Origin: M30B66 sp040882555
GTDB taxonomy: Bacteria; Bacteroidota; Bacteroidia; M30B66
NCBI GenBank assembly: GCA_040882555.1
Contig: JBBEBC010000018.1
Span: forward strand, 1-7,575
Direction of reading: 5' to 3'
DNA: 7,575 nucleotides
The notes beneath the pieces are model-generated. The model had not been told where the DNA came from and did no database searches. It saw nothing but the letters and a program-made list of their open reading frames with translations. Both the position numbers and the translations under genes were made by a program. Of this stretch, positions 7,333-7,575 are shown in pieces. Within the stretch, counting starts at the first letter, position 1. Each line of letters opens with the position of its first letter.

Positions 7333-7575
7333 AGCTAGTTTTCTTAGAGAAGTGATTTTTCATGTGATAATTAACCAATCCAAAAATTGGCTTTCTGATA
7401 ATTGTGCCTACCGTAATTCCCATGCTATCGCCTACAGCGCGAAGGTTATCTTCGAAATGATGAGCAATACTGCCTATGAAATGAACTGGCACACGTTTGT
7501 AGTTTTTATAGCAGGCAACATGTGAGTTGAAAAAATCCTGCATTCCTTGATTAATAAGGTTTTTAACCCATGGCA
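7331..7575 (-). CDS. BadF/BadG/BcrA/BcrD-family ATPase, GlcNAc-kinase-like (C-terminal part, cut by window edge)
   Basis: Only the last 80 codons are visible. The frame stays open to the window edge, reading PWVKNLINQG before the first internal Met at 7543, so that Met is not the true start. The segment with VHFIGSIAHHF, followed about 20 residues later by IIRKPIFGLVNYH, matches the C-terminal end of the BadF/BadG/BcrA/BcrD ATPase family as found in N-acetylglucosamine-kinase-like proteins (ASKHA fold). The Gly-Ser-Ile-Ala stretch is the conserved nucleotide-binding turn of these kinases. The family uses ATP; the sugar-kinase branch phosphorylates GlcNAc or related hexoses. The gene ends 8 bp before the GH31 start, so the two are probably co-transcribed. 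By context it could phosphorylate glucose released by GH31, but that is inference. The N-terminal phosphate-binding motifs and substrate residues lie outside the window. Family assignment is fairly sure; substrate is unknown. Confidence 0.78.
   Translation of the reverse strand, partial: PWVKNLINQGMQDFFNSHVACYKNYKRVPVHFIGSIAHHFEDNLRAVGDSMGITVGTIIRKPIFGLVNYHMKNHFSKKTS

Larger units (their letters stand above)
33..7575 (-). other. Probable alpha-glucan utilisation operon (kinase-like, GH31, GH13, GH13, aldolase)
   Basis: Five same-strand genes are separated by 8 bp, 1 bp, a 4-bp ATGA overlap and 18 bp. No intergenic space is large enough for a conventional promoter plus terminator, so a single polycistronic mRNA is the simplest reading. 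The first gene runs past the window edge, so the operon may have more genes upstream, such as a maltodextrin transporter, SusC/SusD pair or regulator. Co-transcription is inferred from spacing and shared function. The 32 bases after the aldolase hold a T7 tract on the transcribed strand but no stable stem before it, so the 3' boundary is not fixed. Confidence 0.75.

Overview
The window is AT-rich and almost fully coding, with every gene on the minus strand. It holds the 3' end of one gene and four complete genes, packed as a probable operon read from high to low coordinates. The organism is most likely a Bacteroidota member, perhaps a marine Cytophagales or Flavobacteriia type. The reasons are the low GC, mostly A-rich leaders with little Shine-Dalgarno signal, a Bacteroidota-style multidomain GH13 lipoprotein, and a BadF/BadG-type sugar kinase beside glycosidases. 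Genus or species cannot be read from this sequence.

Layout in transcription order: (1) 7575-7331, the last 80 codons of a BadF/BadG/BcrA/BcrD-family ATPase resembling N-acetylglucosamine kinase, cut by the window edge. (2) 7322-4896, a GH31 alpha-glucosidase without a signal peptide. (3) 4894-2513, a GH13 lipoprotein with a CBM48-like starch/glycogen-binding module. (4) 2516-1128, a smaller secreted GH13 enzyme. (5) 1109-33, a class II fructose-bisphosphate aldolase. The junctions are 8 bp, 1 bp, a 4-bp ATGA overlap and 18 bp, which suggests one transcript and translational coupling. The operon's promoter and any transporter, SusC/SusD pair or regulator must lie upstream, beyond 7575. No convincing terminator is visible in the 32 bases after the aldolase.

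Together the genes outline an alpha-glucan (starch, glycogen or maltodextrin) route. The lipoprotein GH13 and the secreted GH13 would cut glucans at the envelope and in the periplasm. Short products would be imported, and GH31 would release glucose in the cytoplasm. The kinase might phosphorylate the glucose, and the aldolase is a lower step of glycolysis. The transport step and the kinase's substrate are inferred, not shown.

All four complete enzymes keep their expected catalytic residues, with no frameshift, insertion sequence, CRISPR, tRNA or rRNA. I see no evidence of an undescribed system. The most notable points are the sugar-kinase-like gene in a glucan operon, the aldolase attached to its 3' end, and the split of the hydrolases between compartments.
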